Origin: Gallionella sp.
GTDB lineage: Bacteria > Pseudomonadota > Gammaproteobacteria > Burkholderiales > Gallionellaceae
Direction of reading: 5' to 3'
DNA: 49,971 nt
Assembly (NCBI GenBank): GCA_028687335.1
Contig: JAQUAI010000005.1
Coordinates: 1-49,971, forward strand
The position numbers and the translations under genes were made by a program. Below are positions 28,308 through 37,962 of this stretch, piece after piece. Under the pieces are notes generated by a model. It was not told the origin of the DNA. It saw only the letters and a list, made by a program, of their open reading frames with translations, and made no database searches. The stretch's first letter is position 1, and each line of letters starts with the position of its first letter.

Positions 28308-29972
28308 ATGTTTTCAGCAATGTCTTTGAAAGGCAAGTTTCTTGCCTTGGAGTCGGTGTCGTTTGCCATGTTTTTGGCAATGGCGGTATTCGGCTTGATG
28401 CAGCTGCATGGCGCGACGGAGAAAGAGAAAGAAAACATCCAACGCCTGCAACTGGATATCGCGGTGATGGAGGGGCTCGATACGATGAATATCGTGGTAT
28501 TACGCGAGGCCAAAGTTGCAAAAGATGTCTGGTTACGCGGCAGCAATCCCGAAAAGCTAAACCAATACCGCGAAGAGTTTACGGCTAACGTCAAACGCTT
28601 TGACGATAACCTGAACCAGGTTCGCATCACGCTAGAACAGCTCTCCCAAGATCACGAAGAAGAGTTCAAACCCTTTTCCGATAAGGTTGAGTTGGTCGCT
28701 ACCGAACACCGCGCGGTGTCTGAAAAATATCTTGCCGAAATTGCTGCATTTAACGGGGATGGGCATGTTGCAGACAGCAATGTTGCCAGTATTGACCGTG
28801 AACTGACTGCGCAAATTAAAACATTGCGGGATGGCTTTATCGAATTTACCGACAAAAAAGGCGCAGAGAAAATTGCCATTGCGGAGGCTGATTACACGCA
28901 TAGGCGCAATGTCGTCATCGTGTGGGTAGTGATTTCATTGATGCTTACGATAAGTTTGGCGGCGATGATTATTCGCCAGATTATGCGCCAACTGGGCGGC
29001 GATCCGCGCGAAGTGGCTGAGGTGGTGAACACCATGGCGGCGGGCGACTTTTCACAGCAGCCGCACAAGCTACCTGATGCGGGGAGCTTGCTGGCGAATG
29101 CGTATCAGATGCAGCAACGTCTGCGCGACATGATTGCGACAGTAAAAAAGCAAGCCGAGCAAGTTGGGTCTATGGCCCATACCTTGGCTGGCTCTGCCAC
29201 CCAAATTGCCGAAAACGTTAATAACGAATCCGATGCGGTATCCGGTATGGCCGCTGCTATCGAAGAGCTCAGTGTTTCCACTAACCACATAAGCGATCAG
29301 GGCGCGAGTGCCAAGCGTATCGCCAACAGTTCGCGCAGTAATGCCGATCAGGGGGCGCAAGTGGTGAACAGAACGGTGGCAGGTTTGCTCTCCGCCGCGC
29401 AGGAAATTCAGGGTGCGTCGGCAGAGGTTTCGCGCTTGGGTGAAGACGCTTCGCGCATCAGTGATGTGGTTAAAGTGATTAAAGAAATTGCCGATCAGAC
29501 AAATCTACTGGCACTGAATGCGGCCATCGAAGCGGCGCGGGCGGGCGAGCAGGGGCGAGGCTTTGCCGTGGTGGCAGACGAAGTGCGCAAGCTGGCCGAG
29601 CGTACTGCCGGTGCAACTACCGAAATCAATCAGATGTCGGGAAAAATTGGCGATGTGGCTGGGCATGCTTTGTCCGGCATGGATAAAGTGGTGAAAACCA
29701 CCCAACAAGGCGTGGGCGATGCCGAAGTGGCGCAAGAGTCGATCAAGCATATTCAAGAAAGCTTTGGCGAAGTCTCCGGTGTGATTGACGATATATCGGT
29801 AGCACTGGATGAGCAAAGCGTCGCCGCGAGCGATTTGGCCAAGAGCACCGAGCGCGTGTCGCAAATGTCGGAAGCAAACGCCAATTCGGCACAGGGTTTG
29901 CTGGCACTGGCGAACGAACTGGAAGGTAAGGCACGTGAAGTACGAAATGCAGTTGAGGTATTTAGAGTCTGA
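28308..29972 (+). CDS. Methyl-accepting chemotaxis protein, four-helix-bundle type
   Basis: A 554-residue transmembrane receptor with membrane segments at about 10-32 and 201-222 and an all-helical periplasmic domain between them (about 35-198), without cysteines. HAMP follows, then the signalling domain with its conserved tip near 394-438. It sits after cheA and before the soluble CZB receptor. The ligand is unknown. A good CAGGAGAAG ribosome site precedes the ATG. Confidence 0.9.
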   Translation: MFSAMSLKGKFLALESVSFAMFLAMAVFGLMQLHGATEKEKENIQRLQLDIAVMEGLDTMNIVVLREAKVAKDVWLRGSNPEKLNQYREEFTANVKRFDDNLNQVRITLEQLSQDHEEEFKPFSDKVELVATEHRAVSEKYLAEIAAFNGDGHVADSNVASIDRELTAQIKTLRDGFIEFTDKKGAEKIAIAEADYTHRRNVVIVWVVISLMLTISLAAMIIRQIMRQLGGDPREVAEVVNTMAAGDFSQQPHKLPDAGSLLANAYQMQQRLRDMIATVKKQAEQVGSMAHTLAGSATQIAENVNNESDAVSGMAAAIEELSVSTNHISDQGASAKRIANSSRSNADQGAQVVNRTVAGLLSAAQEIQGASAEVSRLGEDASRISDVVKVIKEIADQTNLLALNAAIEAARAGEQGRGFAVVADEVRKLAERTAGATTEINQMSGKIGDVAGHALSGMDKVVKTTQQGVGDAEVAQESIKHIQESFGEVSGVIDDISVALDEQSVAASDLAKSTERVSQMSEANANSAQGLLALANELEGKAREVRNAVEVFRV

Positions 29973-30028
29973 GGGCTCACGACTCAGGTTTCTGAGTCTT
30001 AAAAATAATAATGAATTAGGAGAGCACC

Positions 30029-31156
30029 ATGTTTTGCGGACAACTGAAACAAACTAATCAAACGTTGCAGGCCCGGCTGGCGGAAAACGAGCGCGATATG
30101 GCTTCGGTGCGCGCGCAGTTGAATAAGCTAGAAAGTGAGCGCGCAACAATGCAGGCCGCCTTGGGTGGAGCGCAAGAAGAATGCGGGCTACATGAAAAAA
30201 TGTTCAGTAATCTGGCAGGTTTTGGCGAGTCGTTCGTGTCGCTGCAATCTTCACAGGCTGCCGCTGCGCAATCGCTGAAAGAAGAAAAGATGCATGCTAT
30301 CGAAGCGGCTACGGTGTCAGTGAGTAACCGTGAAGCGGTGATGAATATTGCATCAAGTTTGGAGTCGCTCTCCGGCGATACCTTGCAGGCATCGCAAAAT
30401 GTGCAGGGTTTGACCGAGCGTGCCGCCCAAATTGGCAGCATCGTGCAACTCATCAAAGAAATTGCCGACCAGACTAATCTGCTGGCATTGAATGCCGCTA
30501 TCGAAGCGGCGCGAGCGGGTGAGCAGGGGCGCGGCTTTGCTGTGGTGGCCGATGAAGTGCGTAAGCTGGCCGAGCGTACTGCCAAAGCAACCAGCGAAAT
30601 TTCCGTGATTGTCTCGGCGATTCAAAGCGAGACGCATCGCGCCAAAACACAGATGGAAGACTGGGCGGCAAAATCGCAACTGTTCAGCAAAGATGTGAGC
30701 AGCGTGATGGAAAACATGAAGCACCTGTTGGGCTTGTCCAACACCATGGAAGGTACGATTTCGGCAGCCGCGCTGCGCAGCTTCGTCGAAGTGGCTAAGA
30801 TTGACCACATTCTCTACAAGTTTGAGATTTACAAAGTGTTCATGGGCATCTCCGAGCGTACCTCGGATAGCTTTGCCTCTCATACTGCCTGCCGTTTGGG
30901 TAAATGGTATTTTGAGGGTGAAGGTAAAGATTGTTTTGCGCGGCTCGACGGTTATGTTGCCGTGGCGAATCCCCATCAGTCTTTTCACACTAATGGCCGA
31001 GAAGCGGTCACTGCCTACTACGCAGGGGAGAAAGCGCGCGGCATGGAGCTGATTGCCAAAATGGAAACCGATAGCATGGCAGTGCTGAATGCATTGGAGC
31101 GCATTGCAATTGCAGGTGAAGGTGACAACAGTTTGTTGTGTCATGCGCATCAGTAG
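30029..31156 (+). CDS. Soluble chemoreceptor with C-terminal CZB zinc-binding domain
   Basis: A 375-residue receptor without signal peptide or membrane segment, hence cytoplasmic. Residues about 5-50 are a coiled coil; about 70-235 are a shortened signalling domain with the conserved tip at about 144-184; about 255-330 form a CZB domain whose zinc ligands are H260, C288, H316 and H320, with the signature [11 protein letters not shown]. Family knowledge: such proteins include Helicobacter TlpD, which responds to oxidants such as hypochlorous acid through the zinc-thiolate. It may sense zinc or oxidants here. AGGAGAG precedes the ATG. Confidence 0.92.
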   Translation: MFCGQLKQTNQTLQARLAENERDMASVRAQLNKLESERATMQAALGGAQEECGLHEKMFSNLAGFGESFVSLQSSQAAAAQSLKEEKMHAIEAATVSVSNREAVMNIASSLESLSGDTLQASQNVQGLTERAAQIGSIVQLIKEIADQTNLLALNAAIEAARAGEQGRGFAVVADEVRKLAERTAKATSEISVIVSAIQSETHRAKTQMEDWAAKSQLFSKDVSSVMENMKHLLGLSNTMEGTISAAALRSFVEVAKIDHILYKFEIYKVFMGISERTSDSFASHTACRLGKWYFEGEGKDCFARLDGYVAVANPHQSFHTNGREAVTAYYAGEKARGMELIAKMETDSMAVLNALERIAIAGEGDNSLLCHAHQ

Positions 31157-31218
31157 GCGAGTGAGATTCTGAGTATTGGGCACTCGGTTTCAGCTGATGT
31201 TAGTTCAATAAATGAGTG

Positions 31219-32034
31219 ATGGAGATGACGCGCGAATTTGAGTTTACCCAGCAAGATTTTGAGCGTGTCCGAAAACTGATTTATCAGCACGCGGGTATTG
31301 CGCTGGCGGAAAGTAAGCAAGAGTTGGTGTATAGCCGTTTGGCGCGGCGCTTGCGCGCGACGGGATTGAAGACGTTTTCTGATTATCTGACGCTGTTGCA
31401 ACGTGACGGTCAGGCGGAGTGGGAGGCATTCACCAACTCGTTGACGACCAATCTAACCTCGTTTTATCGTGAAGCACACCACTTTCCCTTGTTGGCCGAT
31501 CACTTGCGCTCGCTTGATAAATCGCGGCCCATCGTGTTGTGGTGTTCGGCATGTTCTACCGGAGAAGAAGCTTATTCGCTGGCAATGACGGCGGTAGAAG
31601 TGTTTGGTGGTTTTGATCATCCGGTACGCATTATTGCATCCGACCTTGATACCAAAGTGTTGGATGCTGCGCGCAGCGGACGGTATTGCGCCGATGCGGT
31701 GGCGCGTCTTACCCCGCAACGCATCGAGCATTTTTTTACGCGGTGTGCCGATCCCGATGAAGGCTATCAGGTGCGTGCCGAATTGCAGCGCATCATTACC
31801 TTTCAGCGCGTTAACTTGCTCGATACCGTCTATCCAATACGCGAAACGCTGGATGCGATTTTTTGCCGCAATGTGATGATCTACTTCGACAAAGATACTC
31901 AGCGCGCTATTCTGAAAAAGTTTGCGCCTATGCTGCGGCACGATGGCTTGCTGTTCGCCGGACATTCCGAAAGCTTCTATCACTCCAACGATGTTTTCAA
32001 GCTGCGCGGTAACACCGTCTATGAACTCGCCTGA
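31219..32034 (+). CDS. cheR: Chemotaxis protein methyltransferase CheR
   Basis: CheR methylates glutamates of the chemoreceptors using S-adenosylmethionine. The roughly 270-residue protein has the N-terminal all-helical domain ([20 protein letters not shown]), the TNLTSFYRE stretch, the SAM-binding loop [15 protein letters not shown] and the late motif [10 protein letters not shown]. The start is uncertain: ATG codons at 31219 and 31225 and a GTG at 31216 are in frame and none has a well-spaced ribosome site. Its last 14 bases overlap the start of cheB. Confidence 0.94.
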   Translation: MEMTREFEFTQQDFERVRKLIYQHAGIALAESKQELVYSRLARRLRATGLKTFSDYLTLLQRDGQAEWEAFTNSLTTNLTSFYREAHHFPLLADHLRSLDKSRPIVLWCSACSTGEEAYSLAMTAVEVFGGFDHPVRIIASDLDTKVLDAARSGRYCADAVARLTPQRIEHFFTRCADPDEGYQVRAELQRIITFQRVNLLDTVYPIRETLDAIFCRNVMIYFDKDTQRAILKKFAPMLRHDGLLFAGHSESFYHSNDVFKLRGNTVYELA

Positions 32035-32608
32035 ACGCGTTCACCAGGTCATCGTGGTTGGCTCTTCTACCGGCGGCACCGAGGCGTTGCGCGTGTTCCT
32101 GTCACAAATGCCACCGAATGCGCCGCCGATTTTGATTGCGCAGCATATGCCGGAAGCGTTTACCCATTCATTCGCTGAGCGGCTCGATGGTCTGTGCAAG
32201 ATCCGTGTTAAAGAGGCCGAGCATGGCGAGGTATTGGGCGGTGGAAAAGCTTACATCGCACCGGGTCATTCGCACTTGCTGGTGAGCAGTGCGGGCGCAA
32301 GTTACCGAACCGTGCTGAGTAATGCGCCGCCAGTGAATCGGCATCGTCCTTCCGTTGAAGTGCTGTTCAAATCGGCGGCGGTGATTCTCGGGGCGAATGC
32401 CGTTGGCGTGATGCTCACCGGTATGGGGCGCGACGGGGCATTAGCGATGATGGAGATGCGTCGTGCTGGTGCGTACAATCTGGCGCAGGACGAGGCAAGT
32501 TGCGTGGTGTTCGGTATGCCGCGCGCCGCCATTGAAGCGGGAGCAGTGCATGAAGTGGTACCGCTGGAAAAAATGGCCGGGCGGGTGATGCAGCAGGTAA
32601 AGCGTTAG
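32021..32608 (+). CDS. cheB: CheB-type protein-glutamate methylesterase lacking the receiver domain
   Basis: This 195-residue protein is the catalytic half of CheB, which removes methyl groups from chemoreceptors. The triad residues are visible: serine in [11 protein letters not shown], histidine in [10 protein letters not shown] and aspartate in LTGMGRDGA. The N-terminal receiver domain of typical CheB (about 150 residues plus linker) is absent, and the gene begins inside the end of cheR, so there is no room for it. In classical CheB the receiver inhibits the esterase until phosphorylated; this form should be free of that control. The ATG at 32021 is the only plausible start. Confidence 0.9.
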   Translation: MNSPERVHQVIVVGSSTGGTEALRVFLSQMPPNAPPILIAQHMPEAFTHSFAERLDGLCKIRVKEAEHGEVLGGGKAYIAPGHSHLLVSSAGASYRTVLSNAPPVNRHRPSVEVLFKSAAVILGANAVGVMLTGMGRDGALAMMEMRRAGAYNLAQDEASCVVFGMPRAAIEAGAVHEVVPLEKMAGRVMQQVKR

Positions 32609-32611
32609 TTT

Positions 32612-33727
32612 TTAGGCGGGGTAGATAGCACCCAGCACGCGTGGGCCGTGCGCGCCGGTGACAGCAGGCAGGTTGGCCGGATTGCCGTGCAAGGTTTGTT
32701 GTGCCAGCCAGGCAAAGGCGATGGCTTCCAGATAATCCCCATTCATACCAAGATCATCCGTGGTGCTTACCCTGCAATGCGGTAGCAAAGCGGTGATACG
32801 CAGGTGCAATGCCGTGTTGTGCGCGCCGCCGCCGCACAGATATAGCGCGGTGGCTCCCGGGCAATAATCGGTTACTGCGTGGGCAATGCCGAGTGCGGTT
32901 AGCTCCAGCAGCGTCGCCTGCACGTCTTGCGGTGTTTCATCGCCGCCGAGTTTACTTTCCAGCCAATCCATATTGAACAGATCGCGACCGCTGCTTTTGG
33001 GCGGCTCGAGAGAGAAAAAATTCTCGGCCAGCATCGCCGCCAATAATGTCGTTAGCACGTTGCCGCTCGCAGCCCATGCACCGCCCTCGTCGAAAGCGCG
33101 TCCGGTGTGGCGGGCACACCAAGCATCCATCAATAAATTGCCGGTGCCGCAATCGAAACCAGTCGTTGTGCCACCAGGCGGCAGGTTGGTCAGGTTGCTG
33201 ATACCGCCGATATTGGCTATGACGCGATGCTCGTGGGTATGGCGCAGCACGCGGTCATGAAATGCCGGAACCAACGGCGCACCTTGCCCGCCAGCGGCGA
33301 TGTCACGGTTACGAAAATCGCTCACCACGCAAATACCAGTGAGTTCGGCCAGCAGCGGCGAGTTGCCGAGTTGCAAGGTATAACCCAGTTCGGGACGATG
33401 GCGCACGGTTTGTCCGTGGCAACCAATGGCACGGACTTGCTGTGCGGCGACTCCGCTACTCTGTAACAGTACAAGCACTGCCTCAGCATAGAGGTGGGCG
33501 AGTTGAATTCCCGCGACTTGGGCTGCATGCAACTCGCCGATAGCGGGCAGATGCAATGCCAGTAAAGTATTTTGGAGGGTAGTGTCGAACGGGATGAAGT
33601 GGCGGGTGATAAGCCTGGGTACTTCGGTTTGCAGATCAACCAAGACGGCATCCACACCGTCCAGGCTGGTGCCCGACATTAACCCCACATAAAGCTGGGC
33701 GTTGGCGGGCACGTTGGAATTAGTCAA
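32612..33727 (-). CDS. anmK: Anhydro-N-acetylmuramic acid kinase AnmK
   Basis: AnmK phosphorylates and opens 1,6-anhydro-MurNAc released by peptidoglycan turnover, giving MurNAc-6-phosphate for recycling. The 371-residue protein has GLMSGTSLDGVD near the start, AIGCHGQTVRH, IANIGGISNLT and the late FDCGTGN motif, all characteristic. The start is not certain: a TTG at 33727 would overlap the upstream peptidase gene by eight bases, and a GTG at 33712 is also possible. It meets cheB tail to tail with three bases between them. Confidence 0.93.
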   Translation of the reverse strand: MTNSNVPANAQLYVGLMSGTSLDGVDAVLVDLQTEVPRLITRHFIPFDTTLQNTLLALHLPAIGELHAAQVAGIQLAHLYAEAVLVLLQSSGVAAQQVRAIGCHGQTVRHRPELGYTLQLGNSPLLAELTGICVVSDFRNRDIAAGGQGAPLVPAFHDRVLRHTHEHRVIANIGGISNLTNLPPGGTTTGFDCGTGNLLMDAWCARHTGRAFDEGGAWAASGNVLTTLLAAMLAENFFSLEPPKSSGRDLFNMDWLESKLGGDETPQDVQATLLELTALGIAHAVTDYCPGATALYLCGGGAHNTALHLRITALLPHCRVSTTDDLGMNGDYLEAIAFAWLAQQTLHGNPANLPAVTGAHGPRVLGAIYPA

Positions 33728-35003
33728 CTTTGGCCAGATTGGTGTTGCGCAGCAGATTCAAACGGCTGTTGAAATTGTCAGCCAACGCGTCGAACTCATT
33801 TTTGCGTGAGTTACTGACTGGCATTGCATTTGGCATTGCGACACGCAACGGGTCGCGTTGTACACCGTCAACCTTGAATTCGTAATGCAGGTGCGGGCCA
33901 CTGGTTACGCCGGTCATACCGACATTGGCGATGATCTCACCTTGGCTGATGCGCTGACCTTTACGCAGACCTTTGGCAAAGCGCGACAAATGCCCATATA
34001 CCGTGGTGTAGCGTCCTTGATGGCTGAGCATGACGACATTACCGTAACCATTTTGCTTGCCGACAAAGGCAACCACACCATCAGAGGTTGCGCGCACTGC
34101 TGTCCCGATCGGTGCGGCAAAATCGACCCCTTTATGGGCGCGCCACTTATTCAATACTGGATGAAAGCGCGCAGTAGTGAAACCGGAGCTGATGCGTGAG
34201 AAAGGAATCGGCGAGCGCAAGAAAGCTTTGCGTACGCTCTTGCCTTCCGGTGTGTAGTAGTCGCCGTTGAAATAAATCGCGCGATACGACTGGCCTTGGT
34301 TAATGAACTCGGCAGCTTGAATGCGCCCAGTGCTGACCAGCGCGCCGTTGCTGTAAGTCATTTCATAAACGGCAGTAAATTTGTCGCCGCGTTTCAAGTC
34401 GTGGTGGAAGTCGATATCGCCGTTGAAAATCTCGATCAACTGGTTGGCTGCCGCTTCCGGTAATCCGGCGGCATCGGTGGCGGCATACAAACTCGTTTTC
34501 ACTTCGCCGGTACGCACGAACAAACGTTTTTCCAGTGCGGCGGGCAGCTTGCGGGTGGTGAATTCGGCACCTTGTTTTTCGATGATGACTTGCGCGTTAC
34601 TGCTGTCCAAATAGCGCAACGAGACCAAATTGCCGTTGGTATCGGTTTCAGCCTGAACTTCGCTGCCGCCGTCCAAGCTGCGGAAAGACTCGGCTGCACT
34701 GGCGGTACGCAAATAAGAAGAGGCAGCATTATCTGCCACGCCCAAACGGCGCAAAACATCGGTAACAGTATCGCCGCGTTTTACGCGCTCGCTATGCCAA
34801 AAGCTGGTGATGCTGGAAGTGGTGGGGGTTACCTTGGGCAATACCACAGACTCCACAGCCAGTTTATTGGTATCGATATTGAATTCGCTTTGGGGGACTA
34901 AGCCGAATGCGGTCACCACACCGAGCAATGGCACGGTAGATAGGGTGACAAACCAACGCAACTTCATTTTGCGTTCTTTGCTGAGCAGGTTTTGGGTTAA
35001 CAT
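33720..35003 (-). CDS. M23-family murein endopeptidase, membrane-anchored (MepM-like)
   Basis: A periplasmic zinc endopeptidase expected to cut peptidoglycan cross-links. From the ATG at 35003, which has AAGGAGG six bases upstream, it has 427 residues: one membrane anchor at about 12-32, a LysM/OapA-like region at about 65-150, and the LytM domain at about 275-390 with the zinc residues in HKGVDFAAP and HLHYEF. These residues are those of active enzymes, not of EnvC-like activators. It is co-directional with anmK, a sensible pairing of wall cleavage and recycling. A nine-codon N-terminal extension to 35030 is unlikely. Confidence 0.88.
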   Translation of the reverse strand: MLTQNLLSKERKMKLRWFVTLSTVPLLGVVTAFGLVPQSEFNIDTNKLAVESVVLPKVTPTTSSITSFWHSERVKRGDTVTDVLRRLGVADNAASSYLRTASAAESFRSLDGGSEVQAETDTNGNLVSLRYLDSSNAQVIIEKQGAEFTTRKLPAALEKRLFVRTGEVKTSLYAATDAAGLPEAAANQLIEIFNGDIDFHHDLKRGDKFTAVYEMTYSNGALVSTGRIQAAEFINQGQSYRAIYFNGDYYTPEGKSVRKAFLRSPIPFSRISSGFTTARFHPVLNKWRAHKGVDFAAPIGTAVRATSDGVVAFVGKQNGYGNVVMLSHQGRYTTVYGHLSRFAKGLRKGQRISQGEIIANVGMTGVTSGPHLHYEFKVDGVQRDPLRVAMPNAMPVSNSRKNEFDALADNFNSRLNLLRNTNLAKVD

Positions 35004-35208
35004 TCGCGCCTCCTTGGGCTTGCTACACAACGCGGGAAATGCCGTTGTTTATTTGACTGGCGCGCACTTTAACAGAAACGCGCCCACCCTCAAAACAAGC
35101 CTGACGGGAGGCGTAGGGAAAAAACGAGCGGCGAAGCAAGGCCGACGAGCGGCAAAAAAATTGGAACAAGCGGTCATCTCGCATCGATATAAAGATTAAG
35201 TAGGCATC

Positions 35209-36414
35209 ATGGAAGACAATCAACTGCAAAATACCCTGCAACAGATCAAGCGCGGAAGCGATGAGTTATTGATCGAAAACGAATTAAAACAAAAGCTTGC
35301 GCTGGGTCGCCCGTTGCGTATCAAGGCCGGCTTCGACCCCACCGCGCCCGACCTGCACCTTGGCCACACCGTGCTTCTGAATAAGATGCGCCAGTTGCAG
35401 GATTTGGGTCACCATGCCCTGTTCCTCATCGGCGACTTCACCGGCATGATCGGCGACCCCACTGGCAAGAACGCGACCCGACCCCCTTTGACACGTGAGC
35501 AGGTGCTCGCCAATGCGCAGAGCTATAAAGAGCAGGTATTCAAAGTGCTCGACCCGAACAAGACCGAAGTCGTGTTCAACTCCACTTGGATGGACAAGTT
35601 CAGCGCCGTTGACCTCATCCGCCTCGCCGCCACCCACACCGTGGCGCAGATGCTTGAACGCGACGACTTTTCCAAGCGCTATAAGAATAGCCAGCCCATC
35701 GCCATCCACGAATTCGTCTATCCGCTGGTGCAAGGTTACGACTCCGTCGCCCTCAAGGCCGACATCGAACTAGGCGGTACCGACCAGAAATTCAACCTGC
35801 TGATGGGGCGTGAGCTACAAAAACATCACGGACAAGCGCCGCAGTGCGTGCTCACCATGCCGTTGTTGGAAGGTCTGGACGGCGTGAACAAGATGTCCAA
35901 ATCCTTGGGAAACTACATCGGCGTCACCGACACCCCGACCGAGATGTTCGGCAAATTGATGTCCGTCTCTGACGACCTCATGTGGCGTTACCTCGAACTA
36001 CTCTCGTTTGAAAGTCTGGCGACCATCGCCCAGTGGAAACAAGATGTGGCAGGCGGACGCAACCCGCGCGACATCAAAGTGATGCTCGGCCAAGAGATCG
36101 TCGCCCGCTTCCATAACAAGCAGGCCGCAGTCGACGTGCTAGCTGAATTCGAAGCGCGCTTCCAAAAAGGCGTGTTGCCAGACGACATGCCCGAAGTGAC
36201 CCTTGCCAGCACGGACGGCCAGATTGGCATCGGTAATCTGCTGAAATCGGCCGGATTGGTCGCCAGCACCTCCGAAGCCATGAGGATGATCGATTCGGGC
36301 GCGGTCAAACTGGATGGCGAGAAGATCAGCGATAAAGCTTTGCAGATCAAAGCGGGCGCGGTCGTCGTGGCACAAGTGGGTAAGCGTAAATTTGGACGTG
36401 TGAGCGTAAGTTAA
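35209..36414 (+). CDS. tyrS: Tyrosyl-tRNA synthetase
   Basis: TyrS charges tRNA-Tyr. The 401-residue protein has the class I motif HLGH at about 49-52 (in [14 protein letters not shown]), the tyrosine-binding [16 protein letters not shown] and the KMSKS loop near 227-231, followed by a C-terminal S4 RNA-binding domain (about 340-401). The sequence type is that of TyrRS found in many beta-proteobacteria. It is transcribed away from the peptidase gene. I see no T-box or other leader structure in the 178-base gap. Confidence 0.96.
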   Translation: MEDNQLQNTLQQIKRGSDELLIENELKQKLALGRPLRIKAGFDPTAPDLHLGHTVLLNKMRQLQDLGHHALFLIGDFTGMIGDPTGKNATRPPLTREQVLANAQSYKEQVFKVLDPNKTEVVFNSTWMDKFSAVDLIRLAATHTVAQMLERDDFSKRYKNSQPIAIHEFVYPLVQGYDSVALKADIELGGTDQKFNLLMGRELQKHHGQAPQCVLTMPLLEGLDGVNKMSKSLGNYIGVTDTPTEMFGKLMSVSDDLMWRYLELLSFESLATIAQWKQDVAGGRNPRDIKVMLGQEIVARFHNKQAAVDVLAEFEARFQKGVLPDDMPEVTLASTDGQIGIGNLLKSAGLVASTSEAMRMIDSGAVKLDGEKISDKALQIKAGAVVVAQVGKRKFGRVSVS

Positions 36415-36418
36415 TTTT

Positions 36419-37141
36419 CTACTGCCCTGCATCCGGTACAAACTTCAATACGTTGCCGTTGATGCAATAGCGTTTGAAAGTCGGGGCGGGGCCGTCATTG
36501 AACACATGGCCGAGGTGTATGCCTGAACTGGCACTGCGCACTTCTACCCGTTTCATCCCGTGGCTGATGTCTTCGTGCAACGTGATGGCACCCTCCAACG
36601 GATTAAAGAAACTCGGCCAACCGGTGCCGCTTTCGAATTTGCTGTTGCTGCGGAAGAGCGCTGCCCCAGTAATCGGATCGACAAATGTACCGGCACGTTT
36701 TTCATCCAGATTTGAGCCAGTAAAGGGACGCTCCGTCCCTTGGCTAAAGGCGATGCGCTGCTGCTCTGGTGTTAGCAACTGAAATCCTAGCCATTGCCAG
36801 AAGCGTGCTTTCTCGCCGTTGTAACCGGTGTAACGCGACACCTCTTTACCCTGCTCGAATAGCACGATGGTCGGCGTTGCAAATAAAACTTTTTCCAGCT
36901 TCCATCCCGCTGGTGCTTGTGCGGAAAGGCTGCGAGAAATGGCCACGGGGGATTGCCAATGATCCAATACATCTCGTTTAAACAGGCGGCAATAAGCGCA
37001 GTCTTTTGCTTCATACACGATTAACTGGCGTGCAAAATTAAGCGGCCTCTCGTCATGTTTGGGCGGGGCAGATGCGGCACTGGCGGGTAGCACACTCAGA
37101 GTAAAAATAAAGGCCAGCAAAACGGACAGGGCAGGGCGCAT
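36419..37141 (-). CDS. msrB: Secreted thioredoxin-fold / methionine sulfoxide reductase B fusion
   Basis: MsrB reduces the R form of methionine sulfoxide. From the ATG at 37141 this 240-residue protein has a signal peptide (about 1-24, ending ASA), a small thioredoxin-like domain with C48-A-Y-C51, and an MsrB domain (about 120-238) with SGTGWPSFF, HLGHVFNDGP and the catalytic cysteine C226 in RYCINGN. The zinc-binding CxxC pairs of many MsrB proteins are missing. The N-terminal dithiol may recycle the enzyme in the periplasm, which is inference. The start overlaps the DUF455 stop as TGATG. It faces tyrS tail to tail. Confidence 0.88.
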   Translation of the reverse strand: MRPALSVLLAFIFTLSVLPASAASAPPKHDERPLNFARQLIVYEAKDCAYCRLFKRDVLDHWQSPVAISRSLSAQAPAGWKLEKVLFATPTIVLFEQGKEVSRYTGYNGEKARFWQWLGFQLLTPEQQRIAFSQGTERPFTGSNLDEKRAGTFVDPITGAALFRSNSKFESGTGWPSFFNPLEGAITLHEDISHGMKRVEVRSASSGIHLGHVFNDGPAPTFKRYCINGNVLKFVPDAGQ

Positions 37142-37962
37142 CAATTATTTACTCCCAGTTGGTTTAATTCCAGATCACTGAATCCCGCCGCACGGCGTGC
37201 TTCCAGATTGAATGGCCCGCGTCGCGGGATGGCGTTGTGTTTGGCAACCAATGCGGCATAGGTTGTAGCAGGTGCAAGGCCGCGCTGTTCGCACAGAGTG
37301 TTGAACCAGCGGTTGCCGATGGACACATGGCCGATCTCATCACGCAGCACGATGTCTAGAATCGGTGCGATGGCGTGATCACCAGCCTGCACCAACTTTG
37401 CTTTCGTACCTGGTGTCACATCCAGCCCGCGCGCCTCCATCGTGCGCGGCAACAGCGCCATGCGTTCCAGCACATCATGCTGCGTACGCATCGCCATATC
37501 CCACAGCCCGTTGTGCCCAGTGAAGTCGCCGTAGGTATAACCTTGCGTCTGTAGATGATCCGCCAGCAGCGTGAAGTGCAACGCCTCTTCATCCGCCACG
37601 CGCAGCCAATCGGTGTAGTAGTCGCGCGGTAGGTTGGGAAAGCGCCATAGTGCATCCAATGCCAGATTGATGGCGTTGAATTCGATATGCACCAAGGCAT
37701 GAATCATCGCGGCACGTCCTTCCGGCGTGTTCATCGCGCGGCGTTTCACCGTCAAAGGAGAGACCAACTCGGGCTTGGCAGGATGGCCGGGGATGCCTTG
37801 CAGCTCACTCAATGTCGCATCAACATCCAGCGTCAATTCACCCGCCGCCCACATCTGCGCCAAGCGACGCACCCCCGTCGCTTTCTGCACGGCATCGCAC
37901 TCGACTAGCCAGTGCAGTGCTGCTTGTCTTAATTCAGAGAGCAGAGATAAGCCTTGCGGCAT
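37141..37962 (-). CDS. DUF455 family ferritin-like protein
   Basis: A 273-residue helical protein of the DUF455 family, whose fold is ferritin-like with a probable di-metal site. Candidate ligands are in ALVHIEFNAINLALD, DEEALHFTLL and LRDEIGHVSIG, arranged as two E-x-x-H type helices. The reaction is unknown. The ATG at 37962 overlaps the stop of the MgtC-type gene as TGATG, and its own stop overlaps the msrB start in the same way, so the three genes form a tight translational unit. Confidence 0.85.
   Translation of the reverse strand: MPQGLSLLSELRQAALHWLVECDAVQKATGVRRLAQMWAAGELTLDVDATLSELQGIPGHPAKPELVSPLTVKRRAMNTPEGRAAMIHALVHIEFNAINLALDALWRFPNLPRDYYTDWLRVADEEALHFTLLADHLQTQGYTYGDFTGHNGLWDMAMRTQHDVLERMALLPRTMEARGLDVTPGTKAKLVQAGDHAIAPILDIVLRDEIGHVSIGNRWFNTLCEQRGLAPATTYAALVAKHNAIPRRGPFNLEARRAAGFSDLELNQLGVNN

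Noticed and set aside
29981..29998. Seven-pair hairpin after the receptor gene at 28308 as a terminator
   Set aside because: GACTCAG and CTGAGTC pair well, but the following bases are TTAAAAATAA and not a T-run, and the next operon gene has its ribosome site just after it.
35031..35208. RNA gene or T-box leader between the peptidase gene and tyrS
   Set aside because: I looked for a tRNA cloverleaf and for the T-box core sequence and found neither; the gap is purine-rich and contains only weak stems.
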